Assembly: GCF_937770335.1 (NCBI RefSeq) | Contig: NZ_CALJHY010000015.1 | Span: 79,741-143,740 of the forward strand | DNA length: 64,000 nt | Origin: an uncultured Glaciecola sp. | GTDB lineage: Bacteria > Pseudomonadota > Gammaproteobacteria > Enterobacterales > Alteromonadaceae | Direction of reading: 5' to 3' | Shown here: positions 29,890 through 39,294 of the stretch, piece after piece | How the letters are laid out: the number at the start of each line of letters is the position of its first letter | Position numbering within the stretch: position 1 is the stretch's first letter | Translations under genes and position numbers: made by a program | The notes under the pieces: generated by a model | The model's database searches: none | The model's input: only the letters and a program-made list of their open reading frames with translations | Told to the model about the DNA's origin: nothing

Positions 29890-30443
29890 TGACAGGAATA
29901 TTAAGAAAGTATCTTGTGCTTTCGACCTGCGTTGGATTGTCAGCTTGCAGCGCACAAATTGATGATCTCATTTCCTACACGGATAATGTTAAAGCAAAGA
30001 CGAATATCAGCATCGAAGATTATCCTGAGTTCAAGCAGTTGCAACCAGTAAATTATACAGCTAGCGATATGCGCAGCCCATTTCAAAGGTTGCAACAAGG
30101 AAATGAAGTAACAAAAAATGTGACTGTTCAAACGGCTAACTGTAGTCAGCCAAACCGACAGCGCACAAAAGAGAAATTAGAATCATACGGTATCGATGCA
30201 TTACAGATGGCAGGTGTGTTTAGCACTGGCGGTCACAAGTGGGTTCTTATTAAAGCCAATGATGGCAGTTTACACAAGGCGAAACGAGGTCAGTATATCG
30301 GCCTATTTTTCGGTAAAATTATTAACGTAACGGATAAAGAAGTGGTTATTGAAGAAATGATACCTGACGGTGCAGGTTGTTGGAAAACCAAAACTGCCAC
30401 ATTAACCATGTCATCAGTAGCTGAGGAAAATGATAATGTCTAA
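29889..30443 (+). CDS. pilP: type IV pilus lipoprotein PilP
   Basis: A 184-residue lipoprotein. The signal ends in a lipobox LSAC with the lipid-bearing cysteine near residue 20. A flexible linker (MRSPFQRL, about residues 60-67) leads to the C-terminal beta domain (about 100-175) that binds the PilQ secretin. The 3' end overlaps the pilQ start region. Confidence 0.92.
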   Translation: MTGILRKYLVLSTCVGLSACSAQIDDLISYTDNVKAKTNISIEDYPEFKQLQPVNYTASDMRSPFQRLQQGNEVTKNVTVQTANCSQPNRQRTKEKLESYGIDALQMAGVFSTGGHKWVLIKANDGSLHKAKRGQYIGLFFGKIINVTDKEVVIEEMIPDGAGCWKTKTATLTMSSVAEENDNV

Positions 30444-32196
30444 TAAATATATTTTTAACAAGCGCTTAAACCGCAACGGACCACACTGGATTCTAATAAT
30501 TGCGTTCGTTTTAGCCATTGTCAGCTTGGGCGCTGTTGCTCAAGAATCTGAAAACTTAATTGACTTGGTTAATCCGCAGGGTGAAGCTGCGTTAGAGAAC
30601 TCTGCCACTTTAAATAGTATTGATTTTAATCGCTCTGCAAGAACAGGGAATGTGTTAGTTGGTTTTGAAGGTCAAGCGCCTTCAGTCTCAGTTGTAGAAG
30701 CCAAAGGTCTAGTTACCTTGACAATGAAAGATACCATGCTGGCAGAAAACCAGTACGTTGAGGTTGACGTTAGTCAATTTGGTACTGCCGTACAAAGCAT
30801 TGAAACCTTTCAAGATGAATACGAAGCAAAAGTTGAGATCCGTTACATCGGTTCAGTGAAAGTTAAAAAGACCGAAGAAAATGGTGTTGTCACTGTTGCA
30901 GTAACACCGCTGACACAAGAAGAAGTTCAACAAGCTAACAACACGACTTATGAAGGCAAGCCCATCTCTTTGGATTTCCAAGACGTACCTGTACGTCAAG
31001 TACTCCAAATTATTGCACAAGTAAATGGTTTTAATTTAGTAACGACTGATACCGTTAATGGCAATGTTACTATCAGTTTGTCTGGTGTTCCATGGGACCA
31101 AGCTCTTGATATGATATTGAAAATCAGAGGGTTAGATAAGCGTTTAGAAGGTAATATCCTGTTGATTGCGCCGACAGAAGAATTGTCTGCTCGTGAAACG
31201 CAGCAACTACAGTCCAAGCAACAGGTACAAAATCTTGCTGAACTAAAGTCAGCGCACATCGAAATTAACTATGCAAAAGCAGATGAAATTGCAACCATCC
31301 TGAAAACAAGTGACGGCGGAATACTCTCTAGTCGCGGCAGCGTTACAGTTGATGCACGTACAAACACTATACTGATACGCGATACTTTAGAGAGTATCGA
31401 TGAAGCACGCCGGGTTATTAATGCATTGGATATCCCTGTAAAACAAGTACTTATTGAATCTCGCATGGTCACAGTTCGCGATAACGTCGACCAACAACTA
31501 GGTGTTCGTTGGGGATTTACTGGCACGAGCGGCGACAATTCGGTTTCTGGCTCACTTATAGGTGCTGATGCTTCAGGCCAGGGCTCTGTTCCTGATATAG
31601 GCGACAGATTAAACGTTAACTTGCCTGTATCAAGCGCAGCTGGAAGCATCGGTTTTCAAATTGCTAACGTACTTGACGGTAACATCCTAGACCTTGAGTT
31701 AAGTGCTTTGGAAGCTGAGAATAAGGGAGAAATTATTGCAAGTCCTCGGATTACTGTAGCGAACCAACAAGAAGCTTATATTGAACAAGGTACTGAAATT
31801 CCATTTGTACAAGCAACCTCAAGTGGTGCAACGTCGGTCGAATTCAAAAAAGCGGTATTAAGCTTAAAAGTAACACCACATATAACACCCGATGATAGAA
31901 TTATTTTAAATCTGGTAGTGACACAAGATACACGTGGCGACACAGTATCTACTTCTACAGGTCCTGCCGTTGCAATCGATACGCAAGAGATAAGTACTCA
32001 AGTATTAGTGGAAAATGGTGAAACAATCGTACTTGGTGGTATTTTCCAACAAGTTAGTACCAATGATGTTTCTAAAGTACCATTGCTTGGAGACATTCCT
32101 TACTTCGGTAACTTATTCAAAACAACGTCTACGATTGAACAAAAACGTGAGTTGCTTATATTTGTAACACCAAAAATCATCGAAGAAGGCTTTTAG
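30436..32196 (+). CDS. pilQ: type IV pilus secretin PilQ
   Basis: The outer-membrane secretin through which pili pass. From the ATG at 30436 it has 586 residues: signal peptide (cleavage near AVAQ), one AMIN domain (about 40-145), an STN/N0 domain (about 175-250), an N1-type domain (about 265-345) and the secretin beta-barrel with VPLLGDIPYFGNLFK near the end. The ATG at 30430 is in frame but only three bases from GAGG; 30436 has better spacing. It is shorter than P. aeruginosa PilQ, which has two AMIN domains. Confidence 0.93.
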   Translation: MSNKYIFNKRLNRNGPHWILIIAFVLAIVSLGAVAQESENLIDLVNPQGEAALENSATLNSIDFNRSARTGNVLVGFEGQAPSVSVVEAKGLVTLTMKDTMLAENQYVEVDVSQFGTAVQSIETFQDEYEAKVEIRYIGSVKVKKTEENGVVTVAVTPLTQEEVQQANNTTYEGKPISLDFQDVPVRQVLQIIAQVNGFNLVTTDTVNGNVTISLSGVPWDQALDMILKIRGLDKRLEGNILLIAPTEELSARETQQLQSKQQVQNLAELKSAHIEINYAKADEIATILKTSDGGILSSRGSVTVDARTNTILIRDTLESIDEARRVINALDIPVKQVLIESRMVTVRDNVDQQLGVRWGFTGTSGDNSVSGSLIGADASGQGSVPDIGDRLNVNLPVSSAAGSIGFQIANVLDGNILDLELSALEAENKGEIIASPRITVANQQEAYIEQGTEIPFVQATSSGATSVEFKKAVLSLKVTPHITPDDRIILNLVVTQDTRGDTVSTSTGPAVAIDTQEISTQVLVENGETIVLGGIFQQVSTNDVSKVPLLGDIPYFGNLFKTTSTIEQKRELLIFVTPKIIEEGF

Positions 32197-32242
32197 TTGC
32201 TGACTTATTAGTGATTTTGCACTAGTATGATCGGCTCGCAAC

Positions 32243-32271
32243 AAGAGTGAAGGCATAGCCTTTGCTCTTTT
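32243..32271 (+). terminator. probable terminator after pilQ
   Basis: A 12-base-pair stem (AAGAGTGAAGGC with GCCTTTGCTCTT, two G-T pairs, three-base loop ATA) ending in TTTT. It lies 47 bases after the pilQ stop in the 297-base gap before aroK; nothing else was recognised in that gap. Confidence 0.6.
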
Positions 32272-32493
32272 GCAGTTCTAAAGCACAGTATTTTACATTT
32301 TCCTTTGATAAGAATGCTTGCATATCATGCTAGTTAATTGAGATAATCCCCGCATAGATTTTCCAATGAGGAAATTATTCGCTCGCATTGACGTTAAAAA
32401 TTATAAAACGCGCTAATGTGGTAGTTAAAGTTGGCTGTCACGAATACACCAAGCCGACTTCAATCGTTTATAAAGAATGTGAATTAATCAGAC

Positions 32494-33009
32494 ATGGCTG
32501 AAAAACGTAATATATTTCTTGTTGGCCCAATGGGAGCAGGAAAGAGCACTATCGGTAGGCACCTTGCAGACGAACTCCACCTCGATTTTTACGACTCCGA
32601 TCAGGAAATAGAGAAGCGCACTGGCGCTGATATAGCTTGGATTTTTGATCTAGAAGGTGAGGACGGTTTTCGCAAACGTGAAGAAGACATCATAAACGAC
32701 CTCACAGATAAACAAGGTATCGTTCTAGCAACTGGTGGCGGTTCTATTGTCTCAAAAAATGTGAGAAATAGACTTTCAGCACGAGGGATCGTCGTTTACT
32801 TACAAACAACTATTGATAAGCAAGTCGCTAGAACTCAGCGTGATAAGCGCCGACCTCTGCTTCAGAATAATGATCCAGAGCAAGTTTTAAGGGATTTAGC
32901 TGACGAACGTAACCCGTTGTACACTGAGGTTGCCGATTACGTAGTTGAAACTGACGACCAAAGTGCACGAGCAGTAGCAAACCAAATCATCAGTAAAATC
33001 GGTTTGTAA
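32494..33009 (+). CDS. aroK: shikimate kinase I
   Basis: A 171-residue kinase phosphorylating shikimate in aromatic amino acid synthesis. The Walker A motif [15 protein letters not shown] is at residues 11-25, the shikimate-binding D-x-D (FYDSDQEI) and the lid arginines (QRDKRRPLL) are present, and the GGG loop (ATGGGS) is intact. It heads the conserved aroK-aroB-damX-dam series. Confidence 0.95.
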   Translation: MAEKRNIFLVGPMGAGKSTIGRHLADELHLDFYDSDQEIEKRTGADIAWIFDLEGEDGFRKREEDIINDLTDKQGIVLATGGGSIVSKNVRNRLSARGIVVYLQTTIDKQVARTQRDKRRPLLQNNDPEQVLRDLADERNPLYTEVADYVVETDDQSARAVANQIISKIGL

Positions 33010-33049
33010 TAGGTTAATTATCAGGATTTTTTAGAAAGGATATCATGCT

Positions 33050-34123
33050 ATGCCCACATTAAACGTCGATTTGGGAGAGCGTAGCTACCCTATCTATATT
33101 GAAACCGGTTTGTTCAATCAACCCGGTTTTCTGCTTTCTGCGATTCAAGGAAAGCAATGCGCTATTGTAACCAACGACACTGTTGCTCCTCTTTTTTTAA
33201 ATAGTATTAAAAAGCCATTAAACGATGCCGGCATTAGTGCATTTGAGATTATTTTGCCCGATGGTGAGCAGTATAAAACAATTGAGTATTTCAATATTGT
33301 TTTAACTCAGCTACTAGAAAATAGAGCGGCTAGAGACACAACACTTATTGCTCTAGGTGGCGGTGTCATTGGCGATATGGGCGGTTTTGCAGCGGCTTGC
33401 TATCAGCGTGGCATTCCATTCATTCAGGTACCGACAACGCTACTATCGCAAGTGGATTCTTCTGTTGGTGGAAAAACAGCGGTCAATCACCCACTTGGAA
33501 AGAATATGATTGGCGCTTTTCATCAGCCCAAAGCAGTATTTATTGATACAAATTCGCTATCTACATTGCCAGATAGAGAGTTCTGTGCCGGTATGGCCGA
33601 AGTAATAAAATATGGGATCATGTATGATGGCGAATTCTTTACTTGGATTGAAAACCAAACTACGGCAATAAAAAATCGTGATGCTGACGCGCTGCGATAT
33701 TTAATTACAACATGTTGCGCTATAAAAGCCAAAGTCGTCAATTTGGATGAGAAAGAGCATGGCGTTAGAGCATTGTTGAATTTGGGGCACACATTTGGTC
33801 ATGCCATAGAGGCAGAGAAAGGCTATGGTGTATGGCTGCATGGTGAGGCTGTTGCGGCTGGCATGGTGCTTGCATCAAAACTGTCAGTACTACGTAATTG
33901 GATAACAGCGTCAGAATACAGTCGCATACAAAGCCTATTAGCGTTATTTAATTTACCGGTTACCGGACCTGCGGATATGTCCGCAGACCGCTATATTGAG
34001 CATATGCGACATGATAAAAAAGTACTTTCTGGTAAAATGCGATTCATCGTTCCGACATCTATAGGCAACGCTAAAGTGATAGATGATGTTAAAAATGAAG
34101 AATTAACGACAATATTGAACTAG
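33050..34123 (+). CDS. aroB: 3-dehydroquinate synthase
   Basis: A 357-residue NAD- and metal-dependent cyclase for the second step of the shikimate pathway. Motifs include the NAD loop ALGGGVIGDMGGFAA, VPTTLLSQVDSSVGGKT, and metal ligands in AEVIKYG, LNLGHTFGHAIE and LHGEAVAAGM. It lies 40 bases after aroK. Confidence 0.96.
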   Translation: MPTLNVDLGERSYPIYIETGLFNQPGFLLSAIQGKQCAIVTNDTVAPLFLNSIKKPLNDAGISAFEIILPDGEQYKTIEYFNIVLTQLLENRAARDTTLIALGGGVIGDMGGFAAACYQRGIPFIQVPTTLLSQVDSSVGGKTAVNHPLGKNMIGAFHQPKAVFIDTNSLSTLPDREFCAGMAEVIKYGIMYDGEFFTWIENQTTAIKNRDADALRYLITTCCAIKAKVVNLDEKEHGVRALLNLGHTFGHAIEAEKGYGVWLHGEAVAAGMVLASKLSVLRNWITASEYSRIQSLLALFNLPVTGPADMSADRYIEHMRHDKKVLSGKMRFIVPTSIGNAKVIDDVKNEELTTILN

Positions 34124-34174
34124 CCAGAACTGCGGTGAGAATTTGTAAGGCCAAATTTAAAAGGACGTGACTGT

Positions 34175-35761
34175 TTGTCAGAATTGCAAGAACGATTGGA
34201 ACACTTAGTTAATTATTCTTCTCAGCTTATATTCGTAAGCGGGGATAGTGTTGCTCAACAGCAAAGGACCCTCGAAAATTTTTTGGCGGTGCAAAAAGAA
34301 AACACTGAAATTTCCTATTTTACTTCTGAAATTACCATGGAGTCTCCTGACTTTAGACGTATTATTTGTCGTCAACTTTTAGGTCAAAAAGTGGGGAGCT
34401 TTGTTCGACCATTAAAAGAACTTCTCAAAGATTTGCACGAACAACCTGGTCCTTTTTTGCTCTGTATCAAGCAAGCTCAAACTCTTCCAAATGCATTCTT
34501 ACAAGAGCTGTGGGATTGGGTAACAGAAAGTAAAACCCAGTCGCCAAATCATCATGTAAATGTCATACTGTTTGGAGAAACTGCATGGGCAGAAAAGGCT
34601 AAAAAATGGCTTCCGAAACGTAATAGTAATCGACCGGTACTTTTATCGACTCAATCGGTGGACTCAACAAAGTTTGACGTAAATGCTTTAGAGACACTCA
34701 TGGCAGAGGAAAGACCTACACTTTCTCTCGACTTATTTAGGCGCAACGAATTCCCCCCCCCCGTTGTGACGCAAAAATGGTTTATTGTCGGCGTATTAAT
34801 TTTATTTTTTTTCGTTTTTGTCGGTTTAATGACTTGGCAATACCCTGAACACGTTAAGTCTCTATTGCAGACTGGAAAATTACCATCTGATGCAACGATC
34901 AATCTAGACCAGTTAGCGTTGTTAAATGAGCAGTTGGATCGGCAATTAGTAAAGAAAGAGGATACGACTGACATAGCTCGAAGCACAGCAGAAGCTGAGC
35001 CATTATCTACCGCGAATAAAATACAAACCAGCTCAGCGCCGGATTCAACTGAGGATAGCACTGACTTAGTCACTTCATGGGATGCTGCCAAACAAACTAG
35101 CAGTGATAAAATGAACTCCCTAAAAGAGAATATCAATGATCAGCGAACGGTTAAAGAACAGGAAGCAGCCTCACTAACCAACTTAGAACAATCTGCATCG
35201 ACGCAAGAAGGACTAAACATTGATGTCACTGAGGAATATTTAGCTGACACCGCTGGCGATTTTGCGGTTCCCGACATCGTTAGCGTTGAGCAGCTCGATG
35301 CGACCCTAGGTGAGGAGCCATTAGCTCCTTCACAAGAAGAACAAGCAGTTATCATAGACGCTCTGGCGTTTGCAAACAAAGTGGATGAAGGGTCACTTTT
35401 AAATACGCCTGAAAAAGTAGCGACTTCTGTAACAAAAGAACCCACTACTGAACATTTTTACGAGTTTGCTGAAGAAGCATTGTTGGCATATCCAGAGCCC
35501 GCCATTTTATTACAGTTATCCGGCATTCAGAATAGAAACGTGTTGGATGAATTTATTGCCGATAATCAACTGCAAGATTTGGTTTGGATCTATCAAACCA
35601 CAAGATATGGTGGAGCTTGGTATGTCGTTCTATTTAATCAGCGTTTTGACTCTGTAAATGAAGCACGTGCAGCGGTCGAATTATTGCCTTCGTCAGTGCG
35701 CTCAACTGAACCATTTGCGAAAGACTTGAGACAAATAAAGCTAGAAATACGAAATCGTTAG
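34175..35761 (+). CDS. damX: DamX-like cell-division protein with SPOR domain
   Basis: A 528-residue inner-membrane protein: a cytoplasmic domain resembling an ExeA/DamX-type AAA fold (about 1-190) but with no Walker A lysine where the P-loop should be (LIFVSGDSVAQQQ), one membrane helix (about 201-221), a long acidic low-complexity periplasmic linker, and a C-terminal SPOR domain (about 435-525) that binds septal peptidoglycan. It starts with TTG, with AAGGA nine bases upstream. A run of ten C lies in the codons just before the membrane helix. It sits between aroB and dam as in E. coli. Confidence 0.88.
   Translation: MSELQERLEHLVNYSSQLIFVSGDSVAQQQRTLENFLAVQKENTEISYFTSEITMESPDFRRIICRQLLGQKVGSFVRPLKELLKDLHEQPGPFLLCIKQAQTLPNAFLQELWDWVTESKTQSPNHHVNVILFGETAWAEKAKKWLPKRNSNRPVLLSTQSVDSTKFDVNALETLMAEERPTLSLDLFRRNEFPPPVVTQKWFIVGVLILFFFVFVGLMTWQYPEHVKSLLQTGKLPSDATINLDQLALLNEQLDRQLVKKEDTTDIARSTAEAEPLSTANKIQTSSAPDSTEDSTDLVTSWDAAKQTSSDKMNSLKENINDQRTVKEQEAASLTNLEQSASTQEGLNIDVTEEYLADTAGDFAVPDIVSVEQLDATLGEEPLAPSQEEQAVIIDALAFANKVDEGSLLNTPEKVATSVTKEPTTEHFYEFAEEALLAYPEPAILLQLSGIQNRNVLDEFIADNQLQDLVWIYQTTRYGGAWYVVLFNQRFDSVNEARAAVELLPSSVRSTEPFAKDLRQIKLEIRNR
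34753..34762. repeat. ten-C homopolymer inside damX
   Basis: Ten consecutive C encode the proline run of residues about 194-196, a few residues before the membrane helix. A one- or two-base slip would end or scramble the protein before the helix, linker and SPOR domain. Long C tracts are classic slippage sites; a sequencing artefact in the tract length is also possible. Confidence 0.9.
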
Positions 35762-35817
35762 ATTTTATGGTAATCTAACGACACTTTTGGGATTATCTTG
35801 CAGTTTAAATAAGCGTC

Positions 35818-36651
35818 GTGAATAAAAATAATAAGAACAGGGCCTTTTTGAAATGGGCCGGCGGCAAATACTCTCTACTAGAGCATATTCTCCCTCACTT
35901 ACCGCAATCGCCAAAATTCATCGAACCTTTCTTTGGCGCCGGTTCTGTCGCTTTAAATACAGCGTACGATAATTATCAGCTTAACGACATTAATACCGAT
36001 TTGGTTAATTTGTATAAATTGGTTCAACATTCATCGAAACAAGTTGTAGCAGGTTTAGCTCCCTTATTCACGCCAGAGTCAAATGCTTCAGACTTCTATT
36101 ATCAGCGTCGAGAAGAATTTAATACTACTGATGATGCATTTCGCAAGGCATTGTTGTTTGTCTACCTAAATCGCCACGGTTATAATGGCCTGTGTCGTTA
36201 TAACCGTAAAGGTGGTTTCAATGTTCCTTTTGGCCGCTATGTAAAACCAAAGATGCCCTCCGCGGAAATTCTTCATTTTTCTGAGCGTTTTGCAACCGCT
36301 GAATTCACCAATCTGGATTATGTTGATGTTATCAGGAACGCGCCTGATAATAGTGTTATTTACTGTGACCCACCTTATATTCCGATCAGTAAAACGGCCT
36401 CATTTACGCAGTATGCAACAAACGGATTCAGCTTAGAAGCTCAAGAAAAATTGGCTGAAACAGTGCAAAAAGTTGTCGCTAAACGTCCTATTACTGTCGT
36501 CATAAGTAATCACGACACGCCTCTCTCCCGTCATTTATATCAGGGAGCCAAATTCAAGAGTTTTTCTGCACGAAGGCTGATCAGTCAAAATGCGTTAAAC
36601 CGAAAGCCGGTAAAAGAACTCATTGCTATTTTTTCCAGTGAAACTAACTGA
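35818..36651 (+). CDS. dam: DNA adenine methyltransferase (GATC)
   Basis: A 277-residue class alpha methyltransferase. The S-adenosylmethionine motif FLKWAGGKYSLL is at residues 10-21, PFFGAGSVALN follows, and the catalytic DPPY lies in YCDPPYIP (about residue 185). It methylates adenine in GATC for mismatch repair and replication control. Start is GTG at 35818, 57 bases after damX. In E. coli rpe follows; here about 4.2 kb of other genes intervene. Confidence 0.95.
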   Translation: MNKNNKNRAFLKWAGGKYSLLEHILPHLPQSPKFIEPFFGAGSVALNTAYDNYQLNDINTDLVNLYKLVQHSSKQVVAGLAPLFTPESNASDFYYQRREEFNTTDDAFRKALLFVYLNRHGYNGLCRYNRKGGFNVPFGRYVKPKMPSAEILHFSERFATAEFTNLDYVDVIRNAPDNSVIYCDPPYIPISKTASFTQYATNGFSLEAQEKLAETVQKVVAKRPITVVISNHDTPLSRHLYQGAKFKSFSARRLISQNALNRKPVKELIAIFSSETN

Positions 36652-36787
36652 ACCGTTAGGACAATACAAAAGCAACCTAAATATTTGCAAAAAGAAAGTC
36701 ACTTATAGGGTCAACTAAGATGTGACTTCGATAATGCAGTGACGCTAATCGCTTGATATGATAATTTATATCAAAAGGCAATTAATA

Positions 36788-36922
36788 ATGGTTTTAAGAA
36801 AGCGTAACAGTTTGGAGGTTCACCTTGATGACGACCCTTTGCTATATTGCAGCCCGAAGCATTTGAAAAAAGGCATAGGACTTTGTTTTCAACGGAATTG
36901 GTTTACAAATTTTAATTCATGA
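36788..36922 (+). CDS. candidate 44-residue leader peptide/small protein
   Basis: An ORF from ATG at 36788 to a TGA that overlaps the GGDEF-EAL gene's ATG (ATGA at 36919-36922). AAAAGG lies about nine bases before the start, whereas the downstream GGDEF-EAL ATG has no ribosome-binding site, which fits translational coupling. The product is basic, with LRKRNSLEVHLDDDP near the N terminus, and resembles nothing I know. Just upstream is a TGATAT...ATATCA inverted repeat (36754-36773). Confidence 0.4.
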   Translation: MVLRKRNSLEVHLDDDPLLYCSPKHLKKGIGLCFQRNWFTNFNS

Positions 36923-39021
36923 CTCGAATCTACGGTTTAATATTTAAAACTATTCTAATGGTTATTTTTGTAGCCATTGTATTACTGTCTGCGTCCTATG
37001 GATTCGTTTCAGCACAACAATCAAAGCGTTTTGAAGAAAACCTAAATACCATTAAACAAGACCATCGAAAAACCACTCAATTACTATTCCAGCAGCAGCT
37101 AAAAGAAAAAGTATTAACGGCGGATATTACACCATCGATCGAATTTTTATATCAAGTTGTTGGCAGTAATATTGGTGTGTTGGTCCCTAATGAAAAGCCT
37201 ATTGCAGATCAACTAAATCTCAAGCGTTATGTAACAGAAGTAATGACTGATTTTGGCGAAATTGATGGTTTGTTAAATGCAGAATTAACACTAGATGAAT
37301 TAATCCAAGCTGAAACAGAAGGGATAGAAAAATCATTTGAAGGACGAGCGTTTTTTATCTGGTTTGAAACCTTAAGTGGCCTTAATGCGGATATGAAGGT
37401 CATTTTTGTACGTGATATTACCTCTGTGATTTCAGAACAGAACCAGCAAAAAGAGCAAATTATCATTATTTTTATAACGGTAACATTGGGTGTTTTATTG
37501 ACCCTGATTACTTTTTCAATCGCCCCTATTTCACAGATAAATAAGTTGCGCGAGGCCATAAAACTTATCGCAAAAAACGAGTATAACACCGCGAGATTGC
37601 GTCTTGGCCCTCCCCGCAAACGGAAGTTTAACGACGAACTTTATGACTTTGAAGATGAATTTAGAAATGCAATTGATATGCTTGAATCGTATGAGGATAA
37701 ACGTGATGTTTCGCAGAAAAGACGACTGCGTCAGGCTACGATTGATAGCACTACGGGTTTGTTTACACGCAACGTATTGGTCGAGGACCTTTTGCACATA
37801 CGCAATAAGAATAATTCTTTTAATGTTGCTATCTTCTTCTTAGATTTGGATGGTTTCAAACCAGTTAATGATAATTTAGGTCATGAAGCTGGCGATATTA
37901 TGCTAAAGAAAATTGGCTATCGCTTAAAGGGGGTTTCCAACAAACTCATCAAAGTTTACCGTATAGGTGGCGACGAATTTGTCATCTGCTATACCGACTA
38001 TTGTGATGAAAAGGCCTTGTACCAAATGGCTGAATCAATTGTACAATTATTCGAAGCTCCATTTCATATATACGAAACGAATATCGTGATTAGCGCCAGT
38101 ATTGGTATTGCGCAGCAAGAAGCCAACGCGATAGATGCTGATCAACTGCTAAGATTTGCTGACATTGCGATGTACCATGCAAAAGAGGATGGAAAAAACA
38201 GGTACAAGTTTTTTGATGAGTCGATGAGGGCTAAAACAGAGCAAAAATTCACCATCAGAAATGATTTTATTGCATCACTTGCAAGCGGCCAGCTATTTCT
38301 AGTATATCAACCCATCGTTGACAGTCACACCAGAAAAGTAACTAAAATTGAAGCACTGTGCCGCTGGAAGCATCCAAAGCTTGGCTTCATTCCACCACCG
38401 ATATTTATAGATGTGCTTGAAGAAAGTGAAAACATGAATAGGTTGTTCGAGTGGATTGTTAACAACGTGGTACAGGAAGCGACATATTTAGCTAGTATTG
38501 GATTGCAAGATATTATTATTTCAGTCAACTTAAGTCCGTCCCAACTAGTTGATGACAGAGCGATTGAATTACTTAAAAACCAACTAGAAACTCATAAAAT
38601 CAGTCCAGAGCGGATTGAACTTGAGATAACAGAAACCACGCTAATCACTAACTTTAAACAAGCTAAAGCTTGGATTGAAATGGCATCTAATATTGGATTT
38701 AGGGTCGCTATAGACGACTTTGGTGCAGGATATTCTTCGTTATCTTACTTGGCTTCGTTTAATTATAATACGGTCAAACTAGACCGCTCTCTTCTCGATA
38801 AAATTGACGTCGATACACGCCAACAGAGGATCGTTGGCTCATTGACTCAAATGATACATAATTTGTCTGTTCCTATCGTTGCGGAGGGCGCTGAAACAGA
38901 AGAGCAATTTGAGCAACTAAGAAAATTAGGTTGTGACTTTATTCAAGGATATTTTATTTCTAAACCCATTATTCATGAAGAGCTAGCCATATTTTTGCGA
39001 AATAATAGAAGTGTAAAATGA
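36919..39021 (+). CDS. membrane GGDEF-EAL cyclic-di-GMP protein
   Basis: A 700-residue inner-membrane protein: helix 1 (about 7-30), periplasmic region (about 31-175), helix 2 (about 178-200), a HAMP-like linker and coiled coil, a GGDEF domain (about 275-430) with intact YRIGGDEF, and an EAL domain (about 445-690) with KIEALCRWKHP, ELEITETTLI, IDDFGAGYSSL and AEGAETEEQ. Both catalytic signatures look intact, so it could make and break c-di-GMP; the periplasmic part may sense an unknown signal. It begins the block that separates dam from rpe. Confidence 0.92.
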   Translation: MTRIYGLIFKTILMVIFVAIVLLSASYGFVSAQQSKRFEENLNTIKQDHRKTTQLLFQQQLKEKVLTADITPSIEFLYQVVGSNIGVLVPNEKPIADQLNLKRYVTEVMTDFGEIDGLLNAELTLDELIQAETEGIEKSFEGRAFFIWFETLSGLNADMKVIFVRDITSVISEQNQQKEQIIIIFITVTLGVLLTLITFSIAPISQINKLREAIKLIAKNEYNTARLRLGPPRKRKFNDELYDFEDEFRNAIDMLESYEDKRDVSQKRRLRQATIDSTTGLFTRNVLVEDLLHIRNKNNSFNVAIFFLDLDGFKPVNDNLGHEAGDIMLKKIGYRLKGVSNKLIKVYRIGGDEFVICYTDYCDEKALYQMAESIVQLFEAPFHIYETNIVISASIGIAQQEANAIDADQLLRFADIAMYHAKEDGKNRYKFFDESMRAKTEQKFTIRNDFIASLASGQLFLVYQPIVDSHTRKVTKIEALCRWKHPKLGFIPPPIFIDVLEESENMNRLFEWIVNNVVQEATYLASIGLQDIIISVNLSPSQLVDDRAIELLKNQLETHKISPERIELEITETTLITNFKQAKAWIEMASNIGFRVAIDDFGAGYSSLSYLASFNYNTVKLDRSLLDKIDVDTRQQRIVGSLTQMIHNLSVPIVAEGAETEEQFEQLRKLGCDFIQGYFISKPIIHEELAIFLRNNRSVK

Positions 39022-39102
39022 ATTGGGTATGAGCTTAAATATAGCTGAACTGGCAAAGTCAGTTGTATTGAGTAACCAAGGCTCGAAAACATAAAATGGT
39101 GG

Positions 39103-39294
39103 TTACACTAATAAATTAACTAACAAGACAAGACTAAGTATAAAAAGAACGACTAGGACGACACCGGTGACTATAAAGGGGAGAACAGATTGCTCTGCAA
39201 AATCTTCTTCGTAACTCTTTTGAGACTGAATACCTAACATACTCGCAGACACACTTTTCACAAATCTAAACCATTTACTAAGCACTAAAAACAC
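39103..39294 (-). CDS. DUF2970 small membrane protein
   Basis: A 63-residue protein with the DUF2970 pattern: a short amphipathic start (KWFRFVKSVSASMLGIQSQ), an acidic EEDF segment, then one C-terminal membrane helix (about 40-62). Function unknown. Translation would begin at GTG 39294; a second GTG three codons in (39285) is equally possible. It starts directly at the stop codon of the 105-residue gene upstream, so the two are coupled. Confidence 0.75.
   Translation of the reverse strand: MFLVLSKWFRFVKSVSASMLGIQSQKSYEEDFAEQSVLPFIVTGVVLVVLFILSLVLLVNLLV

Noticed and set aside
34651..35136. 161-codon ORF antisense to damX
   Set aside because: Opposite frame of a low-complexity linker region; the damX frame is supported by the SPOR domain.
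39029..39094. 21-codon plus-strand ORF after the GGDEF-EAL gene
   Set aside because: Too short to support, no ribosome-binding site and no overlap with a neighbour.
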